Assembly: GCA_041917295.1 (NCBI GenBank)
Contig: JAYRXX010000010.1
Coordinates: forward strand, 62,001-126,000
From: JADKHR01 sp041917295
GTDB taxonomy: Bacteria; Elusimicrobiota; Elusimicrobia; FEN-1173
Direction: 5' to 3'
Length of the DNA: 64,000 bases
In this document: in pieces, positions 1 to 9,308 of the stretch
Numbering within the stretch: the first letter of the stretch is position 1
Layout of the letters: every line of letters starts with the position of its first letter
Made by a program: the position numbers and the translations under genes
Notes under the pieces: generated by a model
The model's input: only the letters and a program-made list of their open reading frames with translations
Told to the model about the DNA's origin: nothing
Database searches by the model: none

Positions 1-1263
1 GGGTATGCCGAACTAATCAAAAACACCCTGGTGAAAGCCGTCATTGATTTTCGCCAGGCTCGAACGTTTAAGGCGTTGTTAAAAGACACCCTCCTGGCGG
101 GGGCGGGATTGATCGTTTTGTTTGTTTTTCTCAAGGGCTGGAGACGGCTCCACCGCGGGGTGGATTCGTTCTTTGAACAACGGGTGAAACCCCAGATTAC
201 GAAAATTCAAGACAAATCGTTTCACTTGATCCAAGCCAATCTTCTGTGGGATGGACTCAGGGGGTTCATGGCGATGGGATATGCCACCGGCGCGGCGCTT
301 CTTATTTACTTTCATGCGGGGTTCATGCTCCGACAGTTTCCGTGGACCCGCCCCGTCGCCGACAGTTTGTTGGGATTGCTTTTGGATCCGCTCCGGTCTC
401 TTGGATTATCAATTGTCGCCTCCTTGCCCGGACTCATGGCGGTCCTCGTTATTGGTTTTCTCTGTTACGGGGTTCTGCGAACGTTGAAACTGTTTTTTGC
501 CGGTCTCCAAACGGGGACCATTCAAATAGCGGGGTTTGACCCGGATTGGGCCGTCCCCACTTTTCGAATTGTCCGTGTGGCCCTGATCGCGTTGGGGGTG
601 ATGTTGGCCTACCCGCACATTCCCGGTTCCAACTCGGCGGCTTTCAAGGGGGTCTCCGTCTTTCTCGGAATCATTATTTCATTGGGATCCTCGTCGTTTG
701 CGGCCAATTTGATTGCGGGCTATTCAACCATTTATCGGCGGGCGTTCCGCGTGGGCGACTGGATCGAAGTGGACAACTTCCGGGGGGAAGTGTTGGAAAT
801 CCAAACCCTCGTGACCCGGTTGAGATCCTTTCGCAACGAAGTGATCGTGATCCCCAACTCGGCGATCATTAATTCGCCCGTCATTAATTACAGCACCCAC
901 GCCAAAGATCGCGGATTGGTGCTCCACACCACGGTGGGAATCGGCTACGAAACCCCTTGGCGTCAGGTGGAAGCGATGCTTCTGGAAGCCGCGGCGCGAA
1001 CACCGGGATTGATCACAGATCCAAAACCCTTTGTTCTCCAAAAGGGGCTCGGCGACTTTTGTGTGACGTACGAAATCAACGCCTATTATTCCACGCCGGC
1101 GACCCGTTTGATCCTCACCCACGCCCTGCACCAAAACATCTTGGACGTGTTTAATGAAAACAACGTCCAAATCATGACCCCGGCCTACGAAAGCGATCCC
1201 GCCCAGCCCAAACTCGTGCCGAAAGAGAAGTGGTTCACCCCACTGATTCCCCGTGGCCAATAA
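1..1263 (+). CDS. MscS-family mechanosensitive ion channel, 5' end outside the window
   Basis: Pore protein of the small-conductance mechanosensitive channel family, expected in the inner membrane as an osmotic release valve. The frame is open from base 1 and has no stop before the GTG at 31, so the true start probably lies upstream of the window; GTG 31 would give 410 residues. Several hydrophobic segments precede the pore-lining helix, which is recognisable by its Gly/Ala/Ser-rich stretch GSSSFAANLIAG. The conserved beta-domain motifs VGDWIEV and VIPNS follow. The C-terminal half (residues about 180-390 from GTG 31) matches the family core. Family call is firm; gating properties cannot be read. 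Confidence 0.88.
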   Translation, partial: GYAELIKNTLVKAVIDFRQARTFKALLKDTLLAGAGLIVLFVFLKGWRRLHRGVDSFFEQRVKPQITKIQDKSFHLIQANLLWDGLRGFMAMGYATGAALLIYFHAGFMLRQFPWTRPVADSLLGLLLDPLRSLGLSIVASLPGLMAVLVIGFLCYGVLRTLKLFFAGLQTGTIQIAGFDPDWAVPTFRIVRVALIALGVMLAYPHIPGSNSAAFKGVSVFLGIIISLGSSSFAANLIAGYSTIYRRAFRVGDWIEVDNFRGEVLEIQTLVTRLRSFRNEVIVIPNSAIINSPVINYSTHAKDRGLVLHTTVGIGYETPWRQVEAMLLEAAARTPGLITDPKPFVLQKGLGDFCVTYEINAYYSTPATRLILTHALHQNILDVFNENNVQIMTPAYESDPAQPKLVPKEKWFTPLIPRGQ

Positions 1264-1409
1264 CCTTTATTGTTTCCGGCGCGTTTTTTATGACGGGAAA
1301 AAAATATCTATCAACGGATTAGGGCTACGGTCGGAATGTTATAGAGCCGAGAAGTTTTCATGAAAAGCTGAGTGGTAACAAAAATTCAGAATTGGATCTG
1401 GAGGCCCTT

Positions 1410-2534
1410 TTGAAGAAGAAAATACGCCGTTGGTCTCCCCATTACGTTCTCACGCCAAAAGCCGGAGCGGCGCTCATGGAAATTGAAGCCGCTAAAACGT
1501 TGGTGGAGGTGTCCCCTTTGCCTCTGGTTGCGGCGGAGGAACTACGCCGCCGGGCGAGGTTGAGGTCGACGCATTTTTCGACCCGCATCGAAGGCAATCG
1601 GTTGTCTCTTGCGGAAGCCGAAAGAGCGATCGATAGCCCACGGGTGGTGTTCAAGGGAAGGGAAAGGGATGTTAACGAGGTCAGGAATTATTGGGAGGCT
1701 CTTTTACGCATCGAGCGATGGGCGGCGGAGGGAAAACCTTTAACGGAGGATTTGATCCGGCGGATACACGGCTTCGTCATGAATGGGCCCCACTCAAAAC
1801 CCACGCATTACAGGGACGGCCAGAACGCCATCCGAGAGGCGGGGTCCGGGTCGCTCATTTATCTGCCACCGGAGGCCAAGGACGTTCCGGGTCTGATGTC
1901 TGAACTCGTTGGCTGGATCACTTGGGCTGAACGAAACGATATCCCGGTTCCGGCTTTGGCAGGCCTCGCCCACTACCAATTCGTTACCATTCACCCTTAC
2001 TATGATGGGAACGGTCGAACGGCCCGCCTTTTGGCCACATTCCTTCTCCATCGCGGGGGGTATGGCCTTAATGGGTATCTCTCTTTGGAGGAAAGCCACG
2101 CGAACGATCTTGAAAAATATTATGGACAGCTGGAGACACATCCCCACCACAACTATTATTTTGGGAGAGAGAAAGCGGACCTGACAAAATGGGTTGAGTA
2201 TTTCCTCGTCTTGGTGGCCAGCGTCTTTAAAAACGCCAAAGATGAAACTCTTTCTTTCTACGCAACAGTCCAAGGGGGTGGAGACCCACCAATGAAGAAT
2301 TTAGACCCGCGCCTGCGTGTTGTCTTGGGTCATTTTGGTCATGAAGAAACAATCACGTCCACCCAATCGGCCAAAGCACTGGGCCTATCGGACAGATTGG
2401 TCCGCCTGCTTTTGGCCAACTGGGTTCGCGACGGGATCTTGGTCGTGACCAACCCATCCAACCGAAAAAGAGCCTATGGATTATCGGCAAAATATCGGCA
2501 ACTTATCGGCAAAACCAGGGTTACGGGCCCATAA
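1410..2534 (+). CDS. Fic-domain protein with its own inhibitory motif
   Basis: Fic enzymes usually transfer AMP from ATP to protein hydroxyls. The catalytic motif HPYYDGNGRTAR is at residues 195-206, with His195 the expected base. Near the N-terminus STRIEGN (57-63) matches the inhibitory (S/T)xxxE(G/N) helix, whose Glu blocks ATP binding, so this is a self-inhibited class II type. The C-terminal third looks like a winged-helix DNA-binding region, common in this subgroup. I chose TTG 1410 because GGAGG (1400-1404) lies five bases before it; TTG 1392 is in frame but has no ribosome site. It stands alone between an MscS gene and the envelope operon. Target unknown. Confidence 0.85.
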   Translation: MKKKIRRWSPHYVLTPKAGAALMEIEAAKTLVEVSPLPLVAAEELRRRARLRSTHFSTRIEGNRLSLAEAERAIDSPRVVFKGRERDVNEVRNYWEALLRIERWAAEGKPLTEDLIRRIHGFVMNGPHSKPTHYRDGQNAIREAGSGSLIYLPPEAKDVPGLMSELVGWITWAERNDIPVPALAGLAHYQFVTIHPYYDGNGRTARLLATFLLHRGGYGLNGYLSLEESHANDLEKYYGQLETHPHHNYYFGREKADLTKWVEYFLVLVASVFKNAKDETLSFYATVQGGGDPPMKNLDPRLRVVLGHFGHEETITSTQSAKALGLSDRLVRLLLANWVRDGILVVTNPSNRKRAYGLSAKYRQLIGKTRVTGP

Positions 2535-2638
2535 AAACCGAGAAGCCAACAATTCCATGAACGATCGATTTGATGATTAGGAACAAATGTCTCCCGTGGA
2601 ATTGAACCAAATCGCATTTGTCGGAAAAGGTTGTCCAT

Positions 2639-3439
2639 ATGAGTCGGGACATGCCCGCGCGTAACCTTTTCGAGTCAGGGCCAAAAGACTTTCCGGAACA
2701 GCATCCGACTCTCATCGAGAGATCCGTTCCTTTTTGGATCTCTCGCCTTGTTTGGGCTGTATGGTTCTTAGGGTATCTGGGCGGGCCCCTGCGCGCGGAC
2801 AACCTGGCCCCGGAGGGGGCGCTTTACGTCACCCACAACAAAATATTTCGAAGCCGGTTTGCGGCGGGGTTGAATTACCGGACGGAAGACGGCTCTTTTT
2901 CGTCAGGGAACCTGGAATACGATCTTGACGTGGGGTTGCTTCCTTTTTTTCGCCGGTACGTGTTTAAAGATCCCAACGTCGAAAAGGCCCAGCGGTTGAC
3001 CACCCGGCTGGGGGTGGCCTACATCCCGGATTTGCGTGACGTCGATAATCCCACGGATGAAACCCGTGGGGTTTTGGAGATCACGGGACGGATTCCGTTC
3101 GGCGGGGCGTGGTTGCTGGCGGATCGGAACAAAGCGGATTTTCGCTGGATGGACGGCGACTCTTCCGTCCGCTATCGAAACCGCCTTCGGTTGGAACACA
3201 GCGTGGCCCTCAATTCCGTTAAGATCACGCCCTACGCCAACGCCGAGGCCTACTACGATTTCAAGGTGGACCAATGGAACCGGGCGGACCTGACCTTGGG
3301 GGCGGAGTTCCCTTGGCGGTGGAGCACGATTTTGGAACTATATGTGACCCATTTCGATAATCGCCGCGGGGCCGATGGCCGGTCCTGGGGAATTGTGTTC
3401 CAGAAACATCTTGTGACTAAACCTCGGGGGGGAACATGA
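2639..3439 (+). CDS. DUF2490-like outer-membrane protein
   Basis: A 266-residue protein with a hydrophobic signal segment (about 28-50, ending PLRA) followed by alternating beta strands rich in aromatic and charged residues, such as RSRFAAGLNYRT, RYRNRLRLEH and TPYANAEAYYDF. This pattern fits the DUF2490 family of predicted outer-membrane barrels. ATG 2639 follows AAAAGG (2625-2630); an in-frame TTG at 2618 would add seven residues. The signal segment sits unusually far from the N-terminus. The stop overlaps the start of the next gene as ATGA, so the two are translationally coupled and open the envelope operon. Function unknown. Confidence 0.7.
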   Translation: MSRDMPARNLFESGPKDFPEQHPTLIERSVPFWISRLVWAVWFLGYLGGPLRADNLAPEGALYVTHNKIFRSRFAAGLNYRTEDGSFSSGNLEYDLDVGLLPFFRRYVFKDPNVEKAQRLTTRLGVAYIPDLRDVDNPTDETRGVLEITGRIPFGGAWLLADRNKADFRWMDGDSSVRYRNRLRLEHSVALNSVKITPYANAEAYYDFKVDQWNRADLTLGAEFPWRWSTILELYVTHFDNRRGADGRSWGIVFQKHLVTKPRGGT

Positions 3440-4425
3440 TTAAATACCGACATTGTGTTTGGGGAGCCTTGATTTTGGCCACGGCGGGATCCGCCCGGGC
3501 TGAAGAAAAAGAGTTGCCCCTGGAAGTGGCCACGCAAAACTACGCCCACACACGCCTCCTTCAAGAGGGCACCGTGAAAGTGCCCGGTTGCGATCTCCAT
3601 TATCACACCCTCTCCCTCGCGGCCATTCGGGGCCAGGCCGGGTCGAAGAAATTTGACGCGATGGAAGTGGAACTGTTGCCGTTTCTTTCCCGATTGGCCG
3701 AGGGTCAACCGCAGGACTACACGCTGATCCCCGTGTTTCTCCTGAGAGAATTTCCTTTGCGGGACATCTGGGTTCGAACCGATCGCGGCATAAAGGCCCC
3801 CCCGGATTTGCGGGGCAAACGGGTGGCGGTGGATAACGTCGGCAACACCGGCGCGGCCTGGATCCGCCGGTTTCTGCAATCCAGCGCCACCCTGACATCG
3901 GAGGATGTGATCTGGGTGGACGTCTCAACGGGGCCGCCCCCGCAGAAATCCATGACGGATTTAATTCGCTTGGGTCAGGTGGACGCCCTGATTCACCCGG
4001 GACCCCCGGAAAACGCCGGTCCCGTTGTTCGCCTTTTTCCCAATTACGCGACAGTGGAGCAGGAATTATTCAAAGTAAGCCGGGTGTTTCCGCTGGCCAC
4101 GGCCCTGGCGGTTCGCTCGGACCTCATCAAAGAAAACGCGTGGCTTCCGGAAGCCCTGTTCATGGGATTCGTTGAATCAAAACGACGAGCCGTTGAAAAC
4201 CTGGGGACGGAGAATGAACCGAAAATTCCACTGCCGTGGGGACCGGAGTCGTACCAAATCACCCTGGACTTAATGGGAAAAGACTATTGGTCCTACGGCG
4301 TGCCGAACAATCCCCGATCGTTGAAAGCGCTTCTGGACGGCGCTTTCGACCAGGGCCTTTTAAAACGCGAACTTAGGGTGGAAGAAATATTTGAACCATC
4401 AACTCTTCAATTAATGGATAATTAA
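3436..4425 (+). CDS. Periplasmic binding-protein-like / dihydroxyphthalate-decarboxylase-like protein
   Basis: 329 residues with a signal peptide (cut likely after SARA, residue 22). The body has the type 2 periplasmic-binding-protein fold pattern: LIPVFLLREFPLRDIWVRTD resembles the IPVFPSR-F-R motif of the 4,5-dihydroxyphthalate decarboxylase group, followed by DLRGKRVAVDN, typical of NitT/TauT-type ligand-binding proteins. An exported copy with no ABC permease nearby suggests ligand capture next to porins, or a periplasmic enzyme. Its ATG overlaps the DUF2490 stop. The acidic or aromatic ligand suggested by the family is inference. Confidence 0.68.
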   Translation: MIKYRHCVWGALILATAGSARAEEKELPLEVATQNYAHTRLLQEGTVKVPGCDLHYHTLSLAAIRGQAGSKKFDAMEVELLPFLSRLAEGQPQDYTLIPVFLLREFPLRDIWVRTDRGIKAPPDLRGKRVAVDNVGNTGAAWIRRFLQSSATLTSEDVIWVDVSTGPPPQKSMTDLIRLGQVDALIHPGPPENAGPVVRLFPNYATVEQELFKVSRVFPLATALAVRSDLIKENAWLPEALFMGFVESKRRAVENLGTENEPKIPLPWGPESYQITLDLMGKDYWSYGVPNNPRSLKALLDGAFDQGLLKRELRVEEIFEPSTLQLMDN

Positions 4426-4478
4426 CACAAGATGATTTTTGGGGTCCGGCGTTCCTTCGCATGGTTGAAAGGAGATTT

Positions 4479-5855
4479 ATGAAACAAAAATCACGATTTC
4501 GGTTGCTCCCATTGTTGGGACTGATGGGCGGGTTGGTTTTTTCGGATCTTCGCGCGGAAGTGACTTTGGATCAGGTTCGCGAAGAGGTGCAACGGCAGTT
4601 GGAAGCACAGGAATCCGCCAAACAAAAAGAGCCCCCCCCATCCATCGACCAAAGTAAAATCGATTTTAAATCGGGAACCGGGATTCCTCTCGTTCGGTCC
4701 CCCAACGGCGAATTAAAAATGAATCTGTATATACTGGTGCGTTATCTCAACCAGCTTCCGGCGTCCCAGTCTTTTGAGGATCATCTCGGCACCTCCCACG
4801 ACATTGATACGGCAAATTATGTTTCCGCGCCCCACCGGGTGCTCCTGAGTTTCAGCGGCTGGGTGTATGACCCCCGATTTCTGTATCAATCCACCCTGTG
4901 GACAGTCAATGCCACCGATAAAGTCGCTATCATCGGCTACTTAGGCTGGGCGTTCAACAAGAAGCTCACCCTCCACGCGGGGGTCGGCGCGTTGCCCGGC
5001 ACGCGAACGATGACCTATTCTCACCCCTATTGGTTGGGAACCGACCGCATGATGGCCGACGAATTCTTTCGGCCCGGGTTCACCCAGGGGGTGTGGGGGT
5101 CGGGTGAAGCGTTGCCCGGTCTGAATTACACCGTCATGCTCGGGAACAACCTCACCACATTAAACGTGAACGCCGGAGAAGATTCCCGGGACTTCGCCGC
5201 CAGCGGCAACGTCTCCTGGATGCCCACCACTCACGAATTTGGTCCGAAAGGGGGGATGGGCGATTTCGAAAACCACCAAAAAGTGGCGACCCGGTTCGGC
5301 ACAGCTTACACCCAGGGACGGCAGAACGCCGCCTTGTCCAATTCCGGGAGCAATCAACCGGACTCCACCCAAGTCCGAATGGCCGACAGCCTGCTCCCCT
5401 TCGCGAAAGACGCGGTTGTGGCCGGCTACACCGTCGATATTTTGAAATACCAGATGTGGGCTCTTGACGCCGGAGTGAAATTTCGGGGACTTCATCTTCA
5501 AGCCGAGGCCTACGTGCGCCAGTTGAGCGATTTTTACACGGCGACGGATGTGCGCGTGCCACAAAACATGGTCACCGATACCGGGTTTTATGCCCAGGCC
5601 TCCAAAATGATTCGACCGCGAAAGACGGAAGCCTACGTGGCCTCGTCGGTTGTGTTCGGCGACAAGAGCGCCGGGTATCGAACGAGCTACGATTTCATTC
5701 AAGGGCTTAATTTCTTCTTGTTCGATACGCGCAACAGCCGGATCAATTTGCATGTGATCGAGGTCTATCGGGCCCCCACATCTTCCGTGTTTGGCTATTA
5801 CGTGGGGGGACAAAAGGGCGTGACCGTTTCGGCGGGCTGGTCCATTAACTTTTAA
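4479..5855 (+). CDS. Predicted outer-membrane porin
   Basis: 458 residues: signal peptide (1-26, ending LRA), then a coiled-coil-like segment (LDQVREEVQRQLEAQE), then a long barrel with alternating strands ending in W-S-I-N-F, where the final Phe is the usual outer-membrane assembly signal. The short coiled coil after the signal peptide is typical of trimeric or phosphate-selective-type porins. I chose ATG 4479 because AAAGGAG (4468-4474) sits five bases upstream; ATG 4461 is in frame but lacks such a site. Neighbours suggest it admits the substrate of the amidohydrolase and glutaminase downstream. Confidence 0.72.
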   Translation: MKQKSRFRLLPLLGLMGGLVFSDLRAEVTLDQVREEVQRQLEAQESAKQKEPPPSIDQSKIDFKSGTGIPLVRSPNGELKMNLYILVRYLNQLPASQSFEDHLGTSHDIDTANYVSAPHRVLLSFSGWVYDPRFLYQSTLWTVNATDKVAIIGYLGWAFNKKLTLHAGVGALPGTRTMTYSHPYWLGTDRMMADEFFRPGFTQGVWGSGEALPGLNYTVMLGNNLTTLNVNAGEDSRDFAASGNVSWMPTTHEFGPKGGMGDFENHQKVATRFGTAYTQGRQNAALSNSGSNQPDSTQVRMADSLLPFAKDAVVAGYTVDILKYQMWALDAGVKFRGLHLQAEAYVRQLSDFYTATDVRVPQNMVTDTGFYAQASKMIRPRKTEAYVASSVVFGDKSAGYRTSYDFIQGLNFFLFDTRNSRINLHVIEVYRAPTSSVFGYYVGGQKGVTVSAGWSINF

Positions 5856-5867
5856 GGGGGAGCACCC

Positions 5868-6968
5868 ATGAAACGACAAATTTTCGCACTGGCGGTCGTT
5901 GTATTTCTCGGCTCTTCCGGATATTCCACCCCAAAAAAGCATGAGATCAACGACGCCCATTTCCACCTCACCAATTACATTCAAGAGGGCACCGACATCC
6001 GTGATTTCCTAAAAATCATGGGTAACAAAGTGGGACGTTCCACCTTGTTCGGCATTCCGCTCCAACAGCAGTGGATGCACGCCAGCACCGGGGATTTTGC
6101 GCCCTGGTACTATCTTCAAACAGACGCGCCCCTTTATTACTATTCGTTCACCGACGCGCACATCGCCATGGCCTACAAGTCTCTGCCCAAAAAAGACCAG
6201 GCGCGTTTCGATCCCATGATCACGGGATTTAACCCCACGGACATGTACGCCGCCGACCACATTCGCCGGGTGTTGACCACGTTCCCGGGGGTCTTCTCAG
6301 GGATTGGGGAGTTCTCGATTCATAAAGAATTCGTTTCCTCCAAAGTGGCCGGCGAAGTGGCGACGATAAACAACAAAGCCCTGGATCGGATCCTGGACTT
6401 TGCGGGGGAAGTGGGACTGCCGGCGATCCTCCACTGCGACGTGAATGTGCCGTTCCCCAAACCCAACCAAGACCCCTACATCGTTCAAATGTTGCGGGAT
6501 CTCTTCGTCCGCCATCCCAAAACCACGATCATTTGGGCCCACGTGGGGCTGGGTCGCGTGGTCCGACCGGTGGCGGATCAGGCCGGCATGGTGGAACGGG
6601 CCATCAACAACCCCGCCCTGAACCATGTCTATTTTGATCTCTCTTGGGATGAGACGGCCAAATACATCGTCGATTCTCCGGAATCCGTGGCCAAGGTGGC
6701 GGGGGTGATCAACCGCCACCCGGACCGGTTCCTTTTCGGGACCGACGAAGTGGCCCCCACCGAACAGAGCGGTTATTTGAAGACCTACACTCTCTACGCG
6801 CCCCTTTTGGCCCATCTGACGCCTGACGCGAAATTCAAATTTCTGAAAGGGAACTACGAGAGGATTTTCGATACCGCTCGAAAACGGGTGCGAGCCTGGG
6901 AGAAGGCGAACGTGGGTAAAAAACGTCCACCGTCCCCCAAGACCCCCATTTCGGGATACGTGAACTAA
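5868..6968 (+). CDS. Exported metal-dependent amidohydrolase (amidohydrolase_2 type)
   Basis: 366 residues with a signal peptide (1-21). The TIM-barrel hydrolase landmarks are present: DAHFH (residues 29-33, first metal-binding pair), ILHCDV, WAHVGLGR and FGTDEVAP, the last providing the conserved catalytic Asp. Family members hydrolyse amides or decarboxylate aromatic acids such as acyl-resorcylates. An exported form is uncommon, as most relatives are cytoplasmic. It sits 12 bases after the porin and before a DcaP-like porin, with AGGGGGA as ribosome site. The C-terminal 30 residues are basic and Pro-rich. Substrate unknown. Confidence 0.75.
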   Translation: MKRQIFALAVVVFLGSSGYSTPKKHEINDAHFHLTNYIQEGTDIRDFLKIMGNKVGRSTLFGIPLQQQWMHASTGDFAPWYYLQTDAPLYYYSFTDAHIAMAYKSLPKKDQARFDPMITGFNPTDMYAADHIRRVLTTFPGVFSGIGEFSIHKEFVSSKVAGEVATINNKALDRILDFAGEVGLPAILHCDVNVPFPKPNQDPYIVQMLRDLFVRHPKTTIIWAHVGLGRVVRPVADQAGMVERAINNPALNHVYFDLSWDETAKYIVDSPESVAKVAGVINRHPDRFLFGTDEVAPTEQSGYLKTYTLYAPLLAHLTPDAKFKFLKGNYERIFDTARKRVRAWEKANVGKKRPPSPKTPISGYVN

Positions 6969-6992
6969 AAAAGATCAAGGAGAGCGCACACA

Positions 6993-8174
6993 ATGAAAAA
7001 AACAACAATGGCGTTGTTGGGGTTGGTTCTCATCATGCCGGGTTTCATGAATGCCGCGGAACCGTCCTTTGAAGTCTACGGGTTCGCGCAGTTGGACTAC
7101 ATTCAAGACTTCAATCGGGTTAATCCGGCCTGGGATTCCACTCTTCGTCCCAGCAAGATCCCGACCACGGAAGGGACATATGGAAGCGACGGCCAGGCGA
7201 TCTTGAGCGTGCGCCAAAGTCGTTTGGGCGCCAAGGCCACACTTCCGATAAACGGTGAATCGGTGTTCACGAAATTCGAGTTTGACTTTTTCGGTGTCGG
7301 CGCCGACGAAGGCCAAACCACGATTCGGCTTCGCCATGCCTACGGCCAATGGGGACCGGTCCTCGCGGGTCAAACCAACTCCCTGTTCATGGACGGCGAT
7401 ATTTTTCCCAACACCATTGATTATTGGGGACCCTCCGGCATGGTGTTTTTACGCAACCCCCAGATCCGGTTGACAAAATCAATGGGCACGCACTCCCTGT
7501 CGCTCGCCGTGGAACAGCCGTCCAATGACATCGACGACGGTCGCCTGCGGGAAATCGACCCGGCCTTAACGTCCGTCACAGGGGACGAAAAATATCCGGA
7601 TCTCACCGCCCAAGCTCGGCTGGTGGGGGAGAAGGGCCATGTGCAATTGGCCGGGATCGTTCGACACCTTGGTTATGACACGCCGGGCGCGGTCGACAAT
7701 TCACCCAAAGGCCACAAAACGGGATGGGGTTTGGATCTGACGTCTGTTCTTAAAACCCGAAAGAGCGATGCGTTGAGAGTCGGCCTGGTGTATGGCGCGG
7801 GGATCGCCAGTTACATGAACGACGGCGGCATGGATTTGGCCCCGCGGGGGTCCACCACCACGTCCATCTCGGCCAAAGCCATTCCGCTGGTTGGCCTGTC
7901 GGCGTATTACGACATCACCTGGAACGACCGCTGGAGCAGTTCCATCGGATACAGTTTCAACGATGTCGACAACACGGACTACCAAGATCCCGGAACATTT
8001 TCCCGGGGCGACTACGCCTCGGCGAATGTGATCCATTATCCGACCCAAAACGTGTTCTACGGGCTTGAATACCTCTACGGCCGACGGGAAGACGCCAATG
8101 GAAAATCCGGGGAAGACCGACGGATTCAGCTTTCGGCCAATTACAAATTCAGTTCAAAGAATTCTCAGAATTAG
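6993..8174 (+). CDS. DcaP-like outer-membrane porin
   Basis: 393 residues, signal peptide (1-22) followed at once by FEVYGFAQLDYIQDF, the hallmark start of DcaP-family and related porins, and by LSVRQSRLGAKA and GESVFTKFEFDFFG, also typical. DcaP porins are trimeric channels for negatively charged compounds such as dicarboxylates. Unlike Acinetobacter DcaP it lacks a long N-terminal coiled coil. Start ATG follows AAGGAG. It is the second porin in the operon, between the amidohydrolase and the glutaminase, which suggests a dedicated uptake route. The C-terminus ends SSKNSQN rather than in an aromatic residue, which is unusual. Confidence 0.78.
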   Translation: MKKTTMALLGLVLIMPGFMNAAEPSFEVYGFAQLDYIQDFNRVNPAWDSTLRPSKIPTTEGTYGSDGQAILSVRQSRLGAKATLPINGESVFTKFEFDFFGVGADEGQTTIRLRHAYGQWGPVLAGQTNSLFMDGDIFPNTIDYWGPSGMVFLRNPQIRLTKSMGTHSLSLAVEQPSNDIDDGRLREIDPALTSVTGDEKYPDLTAQARLVGEKGHVQLAGIVRHLGYDTPGAVDNSPKGHKTGWGLDLTSVLKTRKSDALRVGLVYGAGIASYMNDGGMDLAPRGSTTTSISAKAIPLVGLSAYYDITWNDRWSSSIGYSFNDVDNTDYQDPGTFSRGDYASANVIHYPTQNVFYGLEYLYGRREDANGKSGEDRRIQLSANYKFSSKNSQN

Positions 8175-8196
8175 TCCTTCGAGGAGGAACAAATCG

Positions 8197-9210
8197 ATGC
8201 TAAAAAATTCCATGTTACGGATGGGTCTGCTGGCGGCGCTCATGGCCGTCCTGATTGCGCCGGTCCAAGCCGTCAGTAAGGCCGACGCCGACAAAGCGCT
8301 CAAGGCCGCCTACGAAAAATACAAGGGGCTGAAAGAGGGGAAAAACGCCGACTACATTCCGGCGCTGGCCAAAGTGGATTCCAACTTTTTTGGAATCGGC
8401 TTGGTGACGGTGGAGGGGCAGGTGTCGACGGTGGGCGACGTGGACCAGTTGTTCTCCATCCAGTCCATCAGCAAAGTGTTCACCATGGCCCAGGTCATGC
8501 AGGAATCCGGGGACGACGTGGTGCTTAACGGCGTCGGGGTGGACGCCACGGGGCAAGTGTTTAATTCCATCGTCGCGGTGGAACAATACCGAGGAAAGGA
8601 AATGAACGCCCTGGTCAATCCGGGCGCCATTGCCACCACCAGCCTGGTGAAAGGCAAAACGGCGGACGCGGTGTGGGCGAAAATTCTCGGCATGCACAGC
8701 GACTGCGCCGGGCGCCCGTTGGAGGTCAACGCGGAAGTCTATAAATCCGAGTCCGACACCAACCAGCGCAACCAGGCCATCGGCATGTTGATGTACGCCT
8801 ACGGGTTGATTAAAGACAATCCAGCCCAGGCCACGGATCTCTACACCCGCCAATGTTCCATCAACGTAAACGCGAAGGATTTGGCCCTGATGGCGGCCAC
8901 CCTCGCCAATGGCGGGAAGAACCCCGTCACCAAAAAACAGGTCATCGATCAAAAACATGTGGCGAAGATCTTGGCGGTCATGGCGACAGCTGGCCTGTAT
9001 GACGATTCCGGCAAATGGCTGTTCCTCACGGGCCTTCCCGCGAAAAGCGGCGTGGGCGGCGGTATCATCGCCGTGTCCCCCGGCAAGTTCGGCATCGCGG
9101 CCTTTTCTCCGCCGTTGGACGCCGCCGGCAACAGCGTGCGGGCGCAAAAAGCCATCACGATGATTTCGGATAAACTCGACGGCAACCCCCTGAACCCGAA
9201 GGCCAAGTAA
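8197..9210 (+). CDS. glsA: Exported glutaminase A
   Basis: Glutaminase, L-glutamine to L-glutamate plus ammonia, of the serine-dependent beta-lactamase-like family. FSIQSISKVFT (residues 86-96) carries the catalytic Ser90 and Lys93; NALVNPGAI, RNQAIGMLMY and GLPAKSGVGGGI match conserved blocks. Normal GlsA is about 310 residues and cytoplasmic; this one is 337 and starts with a clear signal peptide (1-25, VQA), so it should act in the periplasm. ATG 8197 follows GAGGAGG. It is the last gene of the envelope operon, ahead of a strong terminator. It could feed glutamate and ammonia from amides released by the amidohydrolase; that link is inference. Confidence 0.9.
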   Translation: MLKNSMLRMGLLAALMAVLIAPVQAVSKADADKALKAAYEKYKGLKEGKNADYIPALAKVDSNFFGIGLVTVEGQVSTVGDVDQLFSIQSISKVFTMAQVMQESGDDVVLNGVGVDATGQVFNSIVAVEQYRGKEMNALVNPGAIATTSLVKGKTADAVWAKILGMHSDCAGRPLEVNAEVYKSESDTNQRNQAIGMLMYAYGLIKDNPAQATDLYTRQCSINVNAKDLALMAATLANGGKNPVTKKQVIDQKHVAKILAVMATAGLYDDSGKWLFLTGLPAKSGVGGGIIAVSPGKFGIAAFSPPLDAAGNSVRAQKAITMISDKLDGNPLNPKAK

Positions 9211-9232
9211 AGGATTTTTTTTAAAGCATGCA

Positions 9233-9279
9233 CCCCGCGGCCTCCTTGAAACAGTCCGGGAGGCCGCGGGGTCTTTATT
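9233..9279 (+). terminator. Rho-independent terminator after glsA
   Basis: A perfect 13-base stem, 9233-9245 pairing with 9259-9271 (CCCCGCGGCCTCC with its complement), loop of 13, followed by TCTTTATT. It closes the 2639-9210 operon. Confidence 0.9.
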
Positions 9280-9308
9280 GAAAATTCAACGTATAAGAGA
9301 GAAGCGAA

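Noticed and set aside
3768..3800. tRNA-like GGTTCGAAC stretch
   Set aside because: It lies inside the binding-protein-like gene (WVRTDRG) and no cloverleaf can be formed around it.
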